Shown: in pieces, positions 1 through 8,558 of the stretch | Layout: each line of letters starts with the position of its first letter | Position numbering within the stretch: the first letter of the stretch is position 1 | NCBI RefSeq assembly: GCF_014192575.1 | Contig: NZ_JACHYC010000002.1 | Span: 248,001 to 312,000, forward strand | DNA from: Variovorax sp. Sphag1AA | GTDB lineage: Bacteria; Pseudomonadota; Gammaproteobacteria; Burkholderiales; Burkholderiaceae_C | DNA length: 64,000 nucleotides | Reading direction: 5' to 3' | Made by a program: the position numbers and the translations under genes | Notes under the pieces: model-generated | What the model was told of the DNA's origin: nothing | The model's database searches: none | Seen by the model: only the letters and a program-made list of their open reading frames with translations

Positions 1-1024
1 CGCGGCTGTGCCAGCGCCCGGCCGAGATCCAGCCGAGTCGCATGCCCGGCGCGAGGATCTTGTGCAGCGACGCGCAATGGATCACGTTGCCGCTGCGGTC
101 CCACGACTTGATCGCGCGGGGCGGCGTGTCCATGTCGAGCAACTCGCTGTAGGTGTCGTCCTCGATGAGCGCGACGCCATGGCGCTCGCAGAGCGCGACG
201 AGGCGCTCCTTGTGCGCGTCGGGCATCACGCTGCCGAGCGGGTTCTGCAGGTGCGGCACGGTGACGACCGCCTTGATGTTGTCGTAGGCGTCGAGCGCCA
301 TCTCCAGTGCCTCGATCGACAGACCGGTCTGCGGACTGGTCGGGATCTCCAGCGCGCGCATGCCAAGGCTTTCGAGCACTTGCAGCAGGCCGTAGAAGGT
401 CGGCGATTCAACTGCGACGGTGTCGCCCGGCTGTGCGACGGCCCGCAATGCAAGGTTGAGCGCTTCAATGCAGCCGTTGGTGGTCAGCACTTCGTCGGGC
501 GAGAGCGTCATGCCCACCCTGAGGCCGCGCCGCGCAGCGGCTTCGCGCAGGGGATTGAGGCTGCGCGATGGCGCCGCGGTGGTGAGCAGCGCGGGCTTCT
601 GGCGCAGCAGCCGCATCATGATCGTGCGCAGCGCATCGCCGGGGTAGAGCTCCGGTGAGCCGCGCGCGGTGGAGAAATCGATTCGCACCTCGCCCTGTCG
701 CCGTCGCGCGACGAAGTCGGAGACCTTGGCGTGGATGCCGACGTATTGCGCCGGATCAGGCGCGATGTGGGTGACGGGCTCTTCCATCGCCGCGATCGCG
801 AGGCGCCGCGGGCGCTTCACGAAATAGCCCGAGCGGTCGCGCGCCTCGACCCAGCCTTCGCTTTCCATCGCGCGGCACAGCTGCAACGCGGTGGACAGGC
901 TGATGTCGTGCATCCGCATCAAGCTGCGCAGCGACGGCAGCCGATCGCCCGGCTTGAGCGAGCCGGCGCCGATCGCGTCGATGTAGTGCGTGGCGAGCTT
1001 CCGGTAGAGCGGCGGCGAATCCAT
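1..1024 (-). CDS. MocR-type regulator (GntR HTH plus aminotransferase domain), 3' end outside window
   Basis: The frame is open from an ATG at 1024 to the window edge, giving 341 residues with no stop. Residues about 8-75 are a GntR-type winged helix (motif GDRLPSLRSLM). Residues about 115-341 are a fold-type I PLP aminotransferase domain, with the probable PLP lysine at K322 in SLHKILAPGMRLGW. That order defines MocR/PdxR/GabR regulators, which use PLP or an amino compound as effector. GAGGGAG upstream of the ATG is a good ribosome site. Repeats between this gene and its divergent neighbour suggest autoregulation. The ligand and target cannot be told from sequence. Confidence 0.9.
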   Translation of the reverse strand, partial: MDSPPLYRKLATHYIDAIGAGSLKPGDRLPSLRSLMRMHDISLSTALQLCRAMESEGWVEARDRSGYFVKRPRRLAIAAMEEPVTHIAPDPAQYVGIHAKVSDFVARRRQGEVRIDFSTARGSPELYPGDALRTIMMRLLRQKPALLTTAAPSRSLNPLREAAARRGLRVGMTLSPDEVLTTNGCIEALNLALRAVAQPGDTVAVESPTFYGLLQVLESLGMRALEIPTSPQTGLSIEALEMALDAYDNIKAVVTVPHLQNPLGSVMPDAHKERLVALCERHGVALIEDDTYSELLDMDTPPRAIKSWDRSGNVIHCASLHKILAPGMRLGWISAGRWHSR

Positions 1025-1056
1025 GGGGTGATGCTCCCTCGTCGCGCATCCTGAAA

Positions 1057-1111
1057 ACAGATGCAGATCCGAGGCAAAGGGACCATAACAGATGGTCGCG
1101 GGCACATCTGT
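1057..1111. promoter_or_regulatory. Putative MocR operator: ACAGATG repeats and GACCAT palindrome
   Basis: ACAGATG occurs at 1057-1063 and 1088-1094, exactly 31 bp (three helical turns) apart, and its reverse complement CATCTGT lies at 1105-1111. The middle copy sits inside a perfect inverted repeat, GACCAT-AACAG-ATGGTC (1081-1097). MocR regulators are known to bind spaced direct repeats near their own promoter. The elements lie 33-87 bp upstream of the MocR start. Assigning them to this protein is inference. Confidence 0.5.
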
Positions 1112-1203
1112 TTCGCTTCGTATGTCGCTTTGCTGTGCCTGTTTTTTGAGCGCCCGAATTCCTACGATGAAGCCATCTTCAACCGACTCAACGAGGTGTC
1201 TTC

Positions 1204-1536
1204 ATGACGAGCGAATCTTCCGAAATCACCTGCCTCCAACCGGGCCAGACGCTGCGCGTGGCCGTGGACGAGGGCTTTGCAGTGCGTGTGGTGGAGGGCA
1301 GCGTCCAGGTGGTCTCGCCGCCGACATGGTTCGGCGAGAACGTCTTCAACGTGAAGTCCACCGTGCGTGCGGAAGAGCTGCACGTGGTGGAGCGCGGCGG
1401 CTGGATCGAGATCGTGGCGATGTCGGCCGCGCGGGTGCAGGGGCTGCCGCGCCCGGCGCCGGTGAGCTACGTGAACACCTCGCGGGTGGGGCGGCTGGTC
1501 CAGCTCCTGACGGACGGCCTCGCCTTGAAGGGCTGA
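1204..1536 (+). CDS. Small hypothetical protein, cupin-like / DUF2917-like
   Basis: The protein is 110 residues, has no signal peptide or membrane segment, and is rich in beta-forming residues. The core pattern (LQPGQTLRVAVDEGFAVRV, then VEGSVQVVSPP and a closing HVVERGGWIEIVAM) resembles the short beta-barrel layout of DUF2917 proteins, such as the one encoded at 23783 here, but similarity is weak. AACGAGG lies a few bases before the ATG. It is divergent from the MocR gene and could share its control region. I cannot assign a function; the DUF2917 relation is a guess from pattern. Confidence 0.6.
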   Translation: MTSESSEITCLQPGQTLRVAVDEGFAVRVVEGSVQVVSPPTWFGENVFNVKSTVRAEELHVVERGGWIEIVAMSAARVQGLPRPAPVSYVNTSRVGRLVQLLTDGLALKG

Positions 1537-1659
1537 TGGCGAAAAGTGAACTGCGTCACTCGGGCGCAGCGAACTCGTCACTCGCGTCGAGGTGAGCGCC
1601 TGCCTACATTGATGCATGGGCTCGAATTCTTCGCGCCCTGCACAGGGAAGGCAGACACC

Positions 1660-1884
1660 ATGAACCCTCGTGACCTCCTCTTCGCGATCTCGATGCTCCT
1701 GGTGATGATCGGCATGGCCCGCACCGGCGTGGCGTTTGCCGACAGCCCGGCGGACCCGACGCGTTCCGAGGTCGAGGACGGCTTGATGAACAAGGGAGTG
1801 CTGTCGCAGAACGTCGAGAACGCCATGCTGTCACACCGGGAGTTCAGCCGCGACGGTAGCGTCGCGGCCAGCCGAGTCGGCTGA
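1660..1884 (+). CDS. Small secreted hypothetical protein
   Basis: The protein has 74 residues, with a basic start, a hydrophobic core (LLFAISMLLVMIGMA) and a plausible cleavage after VAFA, leaving a mature peptide of about 45 residues. The ATG at 1660 was preferred over an upstream in-frame start at 1546 because AGGGAAG lies about 10 bases before it and because the signal peptide begins there. The mature part (ADSPADPTRSEVEDG and onward) matches nothing I recognise. It is convergent with the MetE-like gene, and a hairpin lies between the two stops. Confidence 0.55.
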   Translation: MNPRDLLFAISMLLVMIGMARTGVAFADSPADPTRSEVEDGLMNKGVLSQNVENAMLSHREFSRDGSVAASRVG

Positions 1885-1889
1885 AGAGA

Positions 1890-1915
1890 GCGCTGCCGGC
1901 TCAGGCCGGCAGCGC
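1890..1915. terminator. GC hairpin between convergent genes (possible bidirectional terminator)
   Basis: A 10-bp perfect inverted repeat (1890-1899 and 1906-1915) encloses a 6-base loop that contains the stop codon of the minus-strand MetE-like gene. It follows the plus-strand stop at 1884. There is no T-run on either strand, so intrinsic termination is uncertain; it may instead stabilise the transcript 3' ends. Confidence 0.4.
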
Positions 1916-2941
1916 GCGATGCGCGAATTCCTCGCGCAGCATCTTCGCCGCCGCGACCATCGAGCGCAGCTTGCCGATGGCCGATTCGCGCGGCAAATAC
2001 TTCATCCCGCAATCGGGCGCGAGGATCACGTTCTCGGGCTCGATGTGGGGCAGTGCGCGGCGGATGCGCCCCGCAATCGTCTCGGGCGATTCGACCACCG
2101 GGTCCGACAGGTCGATGCAGCCCACCATCACGCGCTTGCCTTCGAGCTGCTTGAGCACCGAGCAGTCGAGGTTCGATTGCGCCGTCTCGATCGACACCTG
2201 CTTGCAACTGCATTGCGCCAGTTCGGGCAGGAATGAATAGCCGCTCGGCCGCTGATGAATGATGGCCGCGTAGCCGAAGCAGATGTGCACGGCCGTGGTG
2301 CCGGTGATGCCTTCGAGCGCGCGGTTGAGCGCGGCCAGCCCGTACTGCCGCGCCTTCTCGGGCCGCGCCTGCATGTAGGGCTCGTCGATCTGCACCACGT
2401 CCGCGCCGGCCGCGAAGAGATCGCGGATCTCGGCGTTGACCGCGGCGGCGTAGTCCATCGCGGCTTCTTCCTCGCTCGCATAGAAGTCGTTCTGCGCCTG
2501 CTGGAGCATGGTGAAGGGGCCCGGCACGGTGATCTTGACTTGCCGGTCGGTGTGCGCGCGGAGGAACTTGAGATCGCCCACTTCCACCGCATGCCGCCGC
2601 ACGATCTTGCCGACGATGCGCGGCACCGGGTTCGGATGGCCGGATCGGTCCAGCGCACTGCCGGGGTTGTCCAGGTCCACGCCGTCGAGTGCGGTCGCGA
2701 AGCGGTTCGAATAGCTCTCGCGGCGGATCTCGCCGTCGCTCACGATGTCCAGGCCAGCTTCTTCCTGTGCGCGGATCGCCATGATGGTGGCGTCGTTCTG
2801 CGCCTCTTCGAGGAACTCCGGTGGAATGCGCCACAGCTCGCGCGCCCGCACGCGGGGCGGAAAGCGGCCCGCGAGCTTCGCACGGTCGATCAGCCACTCA
2901 GGCTGCGGAAAGCTGCCGACGATGGTGGTGGGGAAGAGCAT
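1901..2941 (-). CDS. MetE C-terminal-like methyltransferase (cobalamin-independent methionine synthase family)
   Basis: The protein has 346 residues, the size of the catalytic half of MetE, and lacks the N-terminal half of the enterobacterial enzyme. It opens with TTIVGSFPQPEWL. The zinc-site pattern is present: His and Cys in VHICFGY and a later Cys in APDCGMKYL, with IDEPYMQ between them. Relatives of this length include short-form methionine synthases and epoxyalkane:coenzyme M transferase, so the substrate is open. A strong GGAGG precedes the ATG. It is the last gene of the nine-gene operon, 21 bases after livF, which hints at a catabolic methyl or thiol transfer rather than housekeeping methionine synthesis; that is inference. 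Confidence 0.8.
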   Translation of the reverse strand: MLFPTTIVGSFPQPEWLIDRAKLAGRFPPRVRARELWRIPPEFLEEAQNDATIMAIRAQEEAGLDIVSDGEIRRESYSNRFATALDGVDLDNPGSALDRSGHPNPVPRIVGKIVRRHAVEVGDLKFLRAHTDRQVKITVPGPFTMLQQAQNDFYASEEEAAMDYAAAVNAEIRDLFAAGADVVQIDEPYMQARPEKARQYGLAALNRALEGITGTTAVHICFGYAAIIHQRPSGYSFLPELAQCSCKQVSIETAQSNLDCSVLKQLEGKRVMVGCIDLSDPVVESPETIAGRIRRALPHIEPENVILAPDCGMKYLPRESAIGKLRSMVAAAKMLREEFAHRALPA

Positions 2942-2962
2942 GGTTTCCTCCGGGCTTGGATT

Positions 2963-3667
2963 TCAGACGCCGAGATAGGCGCGTTGGATCTCAGGGCGGG
3001 CAAGCAGGTCTTGCGGCGCGCCTTCGGCCACGACGCGGCCTTCTTCGAGCACATAGGCGCGGTGCGACACATCCATCGCCATGGTCACGTTCTGCTCGAC
3101 GAGCAGCACCGACATGCCGCTGGCGTTGATGCGCCGGATCGCTGCAAACATGTCGTGCACGATGAGCGGCGAGAGGCCGAGCGATGGCTCGTCGAGCAGC
3201 AACAGGCTCGGCCGTGCCATCAGCGCGCGAGCGATCGCGACCATCTGCTGCTGCCCGCCGGAGAGCTCGCCGGCCGGGCTCGCGAGTTTCTCGCGGATCA
3301 CCGGAAAGAGAGAGATCACTTCGTCGAGCGTCTCGCGCCGCTGCGCCTTCGCGCGCGGCAGGTAGCTGCCGAGTTCGAGGTTCTCGAGCACGGTCATGCC
3401 CGTGAAGAGCCGGCGCCCCTCGGGCACCAGCGCAATGCCGGCCTCGCAGAAGCGGTGTGGCGGCAGGCGGGTGATGTCCTGCCCGTTGAAGCGGATGCTG
3501 CCGCCGCGTGCGCGCAGGATGCCTGCGATGGTGTTGATCAGCGTGGTCTTGCCCGCGCCATTGGGCCCGACGACACAAAGCAGTTCGCCGGGCCGCACGT
3601 CGAGCGACACGCCCCACAGGGCCGGCGCGGCGCCGTAGGCCACTTGCAGGTCGCGGACTTCAAGCAT
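2963..3667 (-). CDS. livF: Branched-chain-type ABC transporter ATP-binding protein LivF
   Basis: The protein has 234 residues with a Walker A (GPNGAGKTT), the LivF signature LSGGQQQMVAIARAL and a Walker B ending LLLDEPSLGL. It is the second ATPase of a HAAT-family importer and should pair with the ATPase half of the LivMG fusion on the inner face of the membrane. The start overlaps the livMG stop by 8 bases. In this operon the importer more probably carries an aromatic or organic acid than leucine, because the linked genes are catabolic; that is inference. Confidence 0.93.
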   Translation of the reverse strand: MLEVRDLQVAYGAAPALWGVSLDVRPGELLCVVGPNGAGKTTLINTIAGILRARGGSIRFNGQDITRLPPHRFCEAGIALVPEGRRLFTGMTVLENLELGSYLPRAKAQRRETLDEVISLFPVIREKLASPAGELSGGQQQMVAIARALMARPSLLLLDEPSLGLSPLIVHDMFAAIRRINASGMSVLLVEQNVTMAMDVSHRAYVLEEGRVVAEGAPQDLLARPEIQRAYLGV

Positions 3668-5480
3668 GGGCCTTCCCCAAGTAGGCGGTCATCACTTCGG
3701 GCCGGCGCATCACGTCGGCCGCAGCGCCCTCCGCCAGCAGCTCGCCGTGGTTGAAGACCACGATGCGGTCGGTCAGCGCCATCACCGCGCGCATCACGTG
3801 CTCGACGAAAACGATGGTCGAGCCCTGGTCGCGAATGCGGCGGATGAGCGCCACCGCATCGTCGATCTCGCTCGGCGTGAGGCCGCAAAGCACTTCGTCG
3901 AGCAACACCAGTCGCGGCCGCGAGGCGAGGGCGCGTGCGAGTTCGAGGAACTTGCGCTGGTGCAGGTTGAGATCGTCGGGCCGCGCATCGGCCTTGTCCT
4001 GCAGGCCGGTGAATTCGAGCCAGGTCATCGCCTGCCTGCGTGCGGTGTCCGGGTCGCGGATCGCGCCGCCGAACATCGTCGCGATCGCCACGTTCTGCAG
4101 CACGCTCAGATGCGCGAAGGGGCGGGGGATCTGGTAGGTGCGCGCAATTCCGCTGCCGGCGATGCGGTGCGCGGGCAGGCCGTCGAGCGACCGGCCTTCG
4201 AACGCGATCGTGCCGCCGCTCGGCGTGTAGTGGCCGCTGACGACGTTGATGAAGGTCGACTTGCCAGAGCCGTTCGGCCCGAGCAGGCCGAGGATCTCGC
4301 CTTGATGAACATCGACGTCGACGCCTGCCAGTGCGCGCACGCCCCTGAATGACTTTGCCAGGCCGCGCACCCGCAACAGCGGTTCGCCCTGGGAAGCCAC
4401 GATCGGTGCGGCCCGCGCAGGTACTTCCGGCGTCTGGATCGCGCTCGGCGTGGCAACCGGCCCTGTCGATGGCACCGGCCGGCGATGGCGACGGAAGCGC
4501 TCCAGAATGCCCTCCGGCATGAACAGGATCGCCGCGATCAGGATCACCCCGATCAGCGCCTTGCCTGCCACTGCATGGTCCGCGGCGGTAAAGCTGTAGA
4601 GCAGCCCCGTGATCACGACCGCACCGATGGCCGGCCCGGCCCAGTGGCGCGTGCCGCCGAGCACGCTCATCAGCACCACGGTCAGCGGCACCGTGATCGT
4701 GAAGACCTCGCCCGCGGTCACGTACGAGAGAAAGAGCGCGTGGATGCCGCCCGCGACACCCGCCAGCGCGCAAGAGATCGCGAGCGCGTAGAGCTTGTAG
4801 CGGTAGGTCGGCACGCCCATCACCTCGGCGGCATCCTCGTCGTCATGGATCGCGAACAGGCCGGCACCGAACTTCGAGACCTGGATGCCCCAGGCGATCA
4901 GCAGCGTGACGACGGCCGCTGCGAGTGCGAGCAGGTAGAAGGTCGACGACTGCGTCGGTCCGATCTTCGGCACCGGCACGCCGGAAAGCGGCACGCCCGA
5001 CCCACCGTCGAGCGGTGTGTTGACCACGATGGTGCCGATCACGAGCGTGATCGCGAGCGTCAGCAGTGCGAACAACTCGCCGCGCACGCCCTTCACGCGG
5101 AACACGATCGCACCGAGCGCAACCCCGACCAGCGCGGCCATCAGTGCGGCGACGGGTAGCGTCCACAGGAAGGGCCAGTCGTAGCGCGCCATCAGGTTCG
5201 CGCTGGTGTAGATGCCCGTGCCGAAGAACGCGCCGTGGCCGAATGAGAAGTAGCCCGAATAGCCCGAGAGGATGTTCCACGAGGTCGCGAGCACCACCCA
5301 GTGCAGCACGAGGTAGAGCAGCGAGTCGTAGAAGGCGGGCAGGCCCAGTTGCGGGATGAAGGCCAGCGCCACGCCGGCCGCGAGGATCGCGAGCGGCGTG
5401 CGCTTCGTGAACCGTCCTGCGGCGCGCGGCGTGGTGGTCGCGGCCGGCAGCGTCGGCGATGTCTGTGTGAGCGTGCTCAT
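3660..5480 (-). CDS. livMG: Fused LivM permease - LivG ATPase of HAAT-family importer
   Basis: The protein has 606 residues. About 1-335 are a LivM-type permease with multiple membrane segments and the family loop SGYSGYFSFGHGAFFG. A proline-rich linker follows (about 335-365), then a LivG-type ATPase with Walker A GPNGSGKST near residue 402 and VLLDEVLCGLTPSE as Walker B. The usual LSxGQ signature is replaced by LNLHQRKFLELARAL. The ATG at 5480 was chosen because it overlaps the livH stop as ATGA; the frame is open further upstream. The two functions are usually separate genes, but the fusion is in frame with good codon use, so it is not a sequencing artefact on its face. Confidence 0.92.
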   Translation of the reverse strand: MSTLTQTSPTLPAATTTPRAAGRFTKRTPLAILAAGVALAFIPQLGLPAFYDSLLYLVLHWVVLATSWNILSGYSGYFSFGHGAFFGTGIYTSANLMARYDWPFLWTLPVAALMAALVGVALGAIVFRVKGVRGELFALLTLAITLVIGTIVVNTPLDGGSGVPLSGVPVPKIGPTQSSTFYLLALAAAVVTLLIAWGIQVSKFGAGLFAIHDDEDAAEVMGVPTYRYKLYALAISCALAGVAGGIHALFLSYVTAGEVFTITVPLTVVLMSVLGGTRHWAGPAIGAVVITGLLYSFTAADHAVAGKALIGVILIAAILFMPEGILERFRRHRRPVPSTGPVATPSAIQTPEVPARAAPIVASQGEPLLRVRGLAKSFRGVRALAGVDVDVHQGEILGLLGPNGSGKSTFINVVSGHYTPSGGTIAFEGRSLDGLPAHRIAGSGIARTYQIPRPFAHLSVLQNVAIATMFGGAIRDPDTARRQAMTWLEFTGLQDKADARPDDLNLHQRKFLELARALASRPRLVLLDEVLCGLTPSEIDDAVALIRRIRDQGSTIVFVEHVMRAVMALTDRIVVFNHGELLAEGAAADVMRRPEVMTAYLGKAHA

Positions 5481-6337
5481 GTTCTGGGTCGGAAGAGCAG
5501 GATGAAGATGAGCAGGGTGAAGGACACGATCGGCGCCCACGATGGCGCGGTGACGGCCATGGTCACAGCTTCGCTCACGCCGATCAGCGTGCCGGCGACC
5601 AGCGGCCCGAGCGCACTGCCGAGGCCGCCGAGCATCACCGCCGCGAACACCACGCCGACCCAGGCGTACATCTGCGAGGGCGCGAGCGTGAAGCTCAAGG
5701 CGAGGCAGACGCCGGCCACGCTCGCGAGTGCGGAGCAGGTGCCGGCGAGCAGCAGCCCGAGCGCCTTCTCGTTGACGCCGAAGGCCGCCGCAACCGGCGC
5801 GTCCTGTGCAGCCGCACGCATCGCCTTGCCCAGATCGGTGAAGCGCAACGCACCCCACACACCGAAGGCGATGCCGATCGCGAGCAGCAGCGTGATGAGC
5901 TCCGGCACCGGCACGAACAGCTCGCCGATCTTGAACTTCTGCTGCCCATAGCTCGATTCGAGCTTGCGGAAGTCGGCCGTCCAGATCGACTGGATGATGC
6001 TTTCGACGATGCCCATGAGCCCGAAGGTCAACAGCAGCGAGTTGAACGGCGTGACCGCGAAGCGCGCCATCACCCAGTGCAAGGCGGCTCCGAGTACGAA
6101 GAAGAACGGCACGATGACCGCGAGCGTGAGCAACGGGTCCATGCCCATCGTCGCCAACTGGTAGCAGATGTAGGCGGCGAGGAAGGCGAACGCGAAGTGG
6201 GCGAGGTTGATGAGACGCAGCAGGCCCCAGCTCAGACTGAGGCCGAGTCCCATCAATCCATACAGCGCACCGACGAAGATGCCTGACAGGATCGATTGGG
6301 ACAGCAGCGAAAGGCTTGGCAGCGTGAAGCCCGACAT
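5477..6337 (-). CDS. livH: HAAT-family ABC transporter permease LivH
   Basis: The 286-residue protein is hydrophobic throughout, with the family motifs GLMGLGLSLSWGLLRLINLAH near residue 30 and the EAA-like loop GKAMRAAAQD near residue 190. It forms the inner-membrane channel with the LivM half of the downstream fusion. One base separates it from the binding-protein gene upstream and four bases overlap livMG, so all are translated from one transcript. Confidence 0.93.
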   Translation of the reverse strand: MSGFTLPSLSLLSQSILSGIFVGALYGLMGLGLSLSWGLLRLINLAHFAFAFLAAYICYQLATMGMDPLLTLAVIVPFFFVLGAALHWVMARFAVTPFNSLLLTFGLMGIVESIIQSIWTADFRKLESSYGQQKFKIGELFVPVPELITLLLAIGIAFGVWGALRFTDLGKAMRAAAQDAPVAAAFGVNEKALGLLLAGTCSALASVAGVCLALSFTLAPSQMYAWVGVVFAAVMLGGLGSALGPLVAGTLIGVSEAVTMAVTAPSWAPIVSFTLLIFILLFRPRT

Positions 6338-6338
6338 G

Positions 6339-7553
6339 TCAGGGAGTGAGTAGCTTCGCGCCGCCCGAAGTGACTTCCTTCGGCCAGACCACCACCCACT
6401 TGCCGTCCTGGATCTGCTTGATGCGCATCAGGTCGTCGCCGAAGTTGCCCACCCCGTCGAAGCGCAGCTTGCCCTGGATGGTGTCGACCTTGTTCGTCTT
6501 CAGGTAGTTGGCGATGGCTTTGTCATCCAGGCTCTTGGTGCCGACGATGCCCGCTTCGAGGATCTGCCATGCGGTGTACGAGGCGGCGGCCTGGGTTTCG
6601 ACCGAGGTGTCGGTGAAGCCGGCCTTGGCGGCGCGCTCGCGGTAGAGCTTCACGAACTCGGCGGCGCCGAAGTTGCTGGTGAAGGGCGGCTGGTCCTCGA
6701 AGATGGTGGCAGACAGCGCGTTCTTCGCTTCCGGTGCAGCCAGGAGCGGGCCGGGCGACGGGTAGAGGTAGAAGTGCTGCGGCGGCACATAGTCGATCTT
6801 CTTCATCGCATCGAGCAGCAGGTTGCCGTCGAGGCCGATCGCGCCGACCCAGACGAAGTCGGGCTTCGCATCCTTGATGCGGTTGGCGATGGGGCCGAAG
6901 TCACGATTGCCGAAATCCCATTCGAGGAACAGCACTTCGTTGAGGCCGCGCTTCTTGAGCACCTCGCGCGCGCCCGCGCTCATGAACTGGATCGAGGGGA
7001 ACTTGCTGGTCACCACCGCCACCGTCTTCGGCGGCTTGGGAGAGGCAGCGAGCGCATCGAAGAGCGTGTTGGGCACGGTGTTCGCCGGGTCGGAGCCGAT
7101 CGACCACGCCGGGAATTGCATGTCGTACTTGGCGAGCGACGGAATGCCCAGGGTGTGATGCACCAGCACCTTGTTGTAGCGCTGCGCCACGCCCATCGCG
7201 GAGAGGATCGCGCCGGTGGCATACGGGCCCATCAGCAGGTCGACCTTATCGGCGGTGACGAGCTGTTCGTAAAGCGTGCGTGCGAGATCGGGCTTGGACT
7301 GGTCGTCCTTCACCACCCACTCGACCGGCCGGCCCAGCAGCCCGCCGCGCTTGTTGACCTGCTCGATATAGATGTCACCCACCAGCTTGTGGATCTGCGC
7401 CGTGGCCGAAAGCGGCCCGGTCAACGCGAGCGTGCTGCCGATGCGGATCGGCTGCCCGGTGGGCGTCTGCGCCATCGAGATGCCGGCCGCCGCGAGTGCG
7501 ATCGCGGCCACTGCGCTGCGCCGTCCGATGCCATTACATGTCTGCGTCTTCAT
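6339..7553 (-). CDS. Periplasmic binding protein of HAAT-family importer (LivK-like)
   Basis: The protein has 404 residues with a signal peptide cleaved near AGISMAQ. The type I periplasmic-binding fold begins PIRIGSTLALTGPLSA and continues IYIEQVNKRGGLLGRPVEWV, the standard opening of the ABC-type branched-chain amino acid binding family. It supplies substrate to LivH/LivMG/LivF encoded immediately downstream. The ligand cannot be read from sequence; binding proteins of this family in soil Burkholderiales often bind aromatic acids. Confidence 0.92.
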   Translation of the reverse strand: MKTQTCNGIGRRSAVAAIALAAAGISMAQTPTGQPIRIGSTLALTGPLSATAQIHKLVGDIYIEQVNKRGGLLGRPVEWVVKDDQSKPDLARTLYEQLVTADKVDLLMGPYATGAILSAMGVAQRYNKVLVHHTLGIPSLAKYDMQFPAWSIGSDPANTVPNTLFDALAASPKPPKTVAVVTSKFPSIQFMSAGAREVLKKRGLNEVLFLEWDFGNRDFGPIANRIKDAKPDFVWVGAIGLDGNLLLDAMKKIDYVPPQHFYLYPSPGPLLAAPEAKNALSATIFEDQPPFTSNFGAAEFVKLYRERAAKAGFTDTSVETQAAASYTAWQILEAGIVGTKSLDDKAIANYLKTNKVDTIQGKLRFDGVGNFGDDLMRIKQIQDGKWVVVWPKEVTSGGAKLLTP

Positions 7554-7586
7554 GGTTCCTGTCTCCTGTGGTTTCTTCTAGCGGAA

Positions 7587-8558
7587 TCAGTCGACCTGTG
7601 CGCCGGAGCGCTTGACCAGCTCGGCCCACTTGCCCAGCTCGGTCTTGTTGAAAGGCAGCATCTCGTCGGCGCGCAGGTTGCGCGACTCGATGCCCTGGTC
7701 GCGCAGGCGCGCCATCACCTCGGGTTGGGCCAGTGCGGCGCTTGCGCCGGTGCGCAGTTGCGCGAGCGTGGCCGCGGGTGTCGCGGCGGGCGCATACAGC
7801 ATGAACCACGCGACCAGATCGAAGTCGGCGACACCCTGCTCCATCAGGGTGGGGACGTCGGGCGCCGCGGCACTGCGCACCGCGCCACTTGCACCGAGCG
7901 CGCGCAGCTTGCCGGCCTTGATCTGCGGCAGCACCGCGGCCGGGTGATAGAACATGAAGTCCACCTGCGAGCCCATCACGCTGGTAAGCGCGACCGCGCC
8001 TTCCTTGTAGGGCACGTGGATCATCTTGCCGCCCAGCCGCTGCGCAAGCAGTTCGCCCGCGAGATGCCCCGAGGTGCCGTTGCCGGCGGATGCGAAGGTG
8101 ATGCCGGCGGGTTTCGTCGCAGCCTGCGCAAGATCCTTCAGCGACTTGATCGGCGAATCCGCGGCGACCACCAGCAGCGTCGGCGTGTAGCCGATGAAGG
8201 CCACCGGCGAGAAGTCGCGCACCGGGTCGTAGGGCAGCTTGGTATAGAGCGCCGCGTTGATCGCATGCGTGCCGACCGTGCCCATCACCAGCGTGCGGCC
8301 GTCGGGGGGGGCCTTGGCGACGAGATCGGTTCCGGTCGATCCGCCGGCGCCCGCGCGGTTGTCGACGATGACGGGTTGCTGCAGGTTCTTGCCGAGTGCT
8401 TCGGCGACGACACGCCCGACGGTGTCGGTGGTGGTGCCCGCGCCGAAGGGCACGACCATGCGGATCGGTGGGCGGTCCTGGGCCTGCGCGACACCGGCCA
8501 TCAAGGCGCCGATCACCAGTGCGGCAACGAACGGACGTCTTGTGCTGAGCAGATTCAT
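7587..8558 (-). CDS. Bug-family (TctC-like) periplasmic binding protein
   Basis: The protein has 323 residues with a signal peptide ending AGVAQAQ. The Bug opening motif is RPPIRMVVPFGAGTTTDTVGRVVAEAL, followed by IVDNRAGAGGSTGTDLVAKAPPDGRTL. Bug proteins bind carboxylates and are very numerous in Burkholderiales, usually without their own TctA/TctB permease, as here. The ATG at 8558 overlaps the CoA-transferase stop by four bases, so the two are translationally coupled. Confidence 0.93.
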   Translation of the reverse strand: MNLLSTRRPFVAALVIGALMAGVAQAQDRPPIRMVVPFGAGTTTDTVGRVVAEALGKNLQQPVIVDNRAGAGGSTGTDLVAKAPPDGRTLVMGTVGTHAINAALYTKLPYDPVRDFSPVAFIGYTPTLLVVAADSPIKSLKDLAQAATKPAGITFASAGNGTSGHLAGELLAQRLGGKMIHVPYKEGAVALTSVMGSQVDFMFYHPAAVLPQIKAGKLRALGASGAVRSAAAPDVPTLMEQGVADFDLVAWFMLYAPAATPAATLAQLRTGASAALAQPEVMARLRDQGIESRNLRADEMLPFNKTELGKWAELVKRSGAQVD

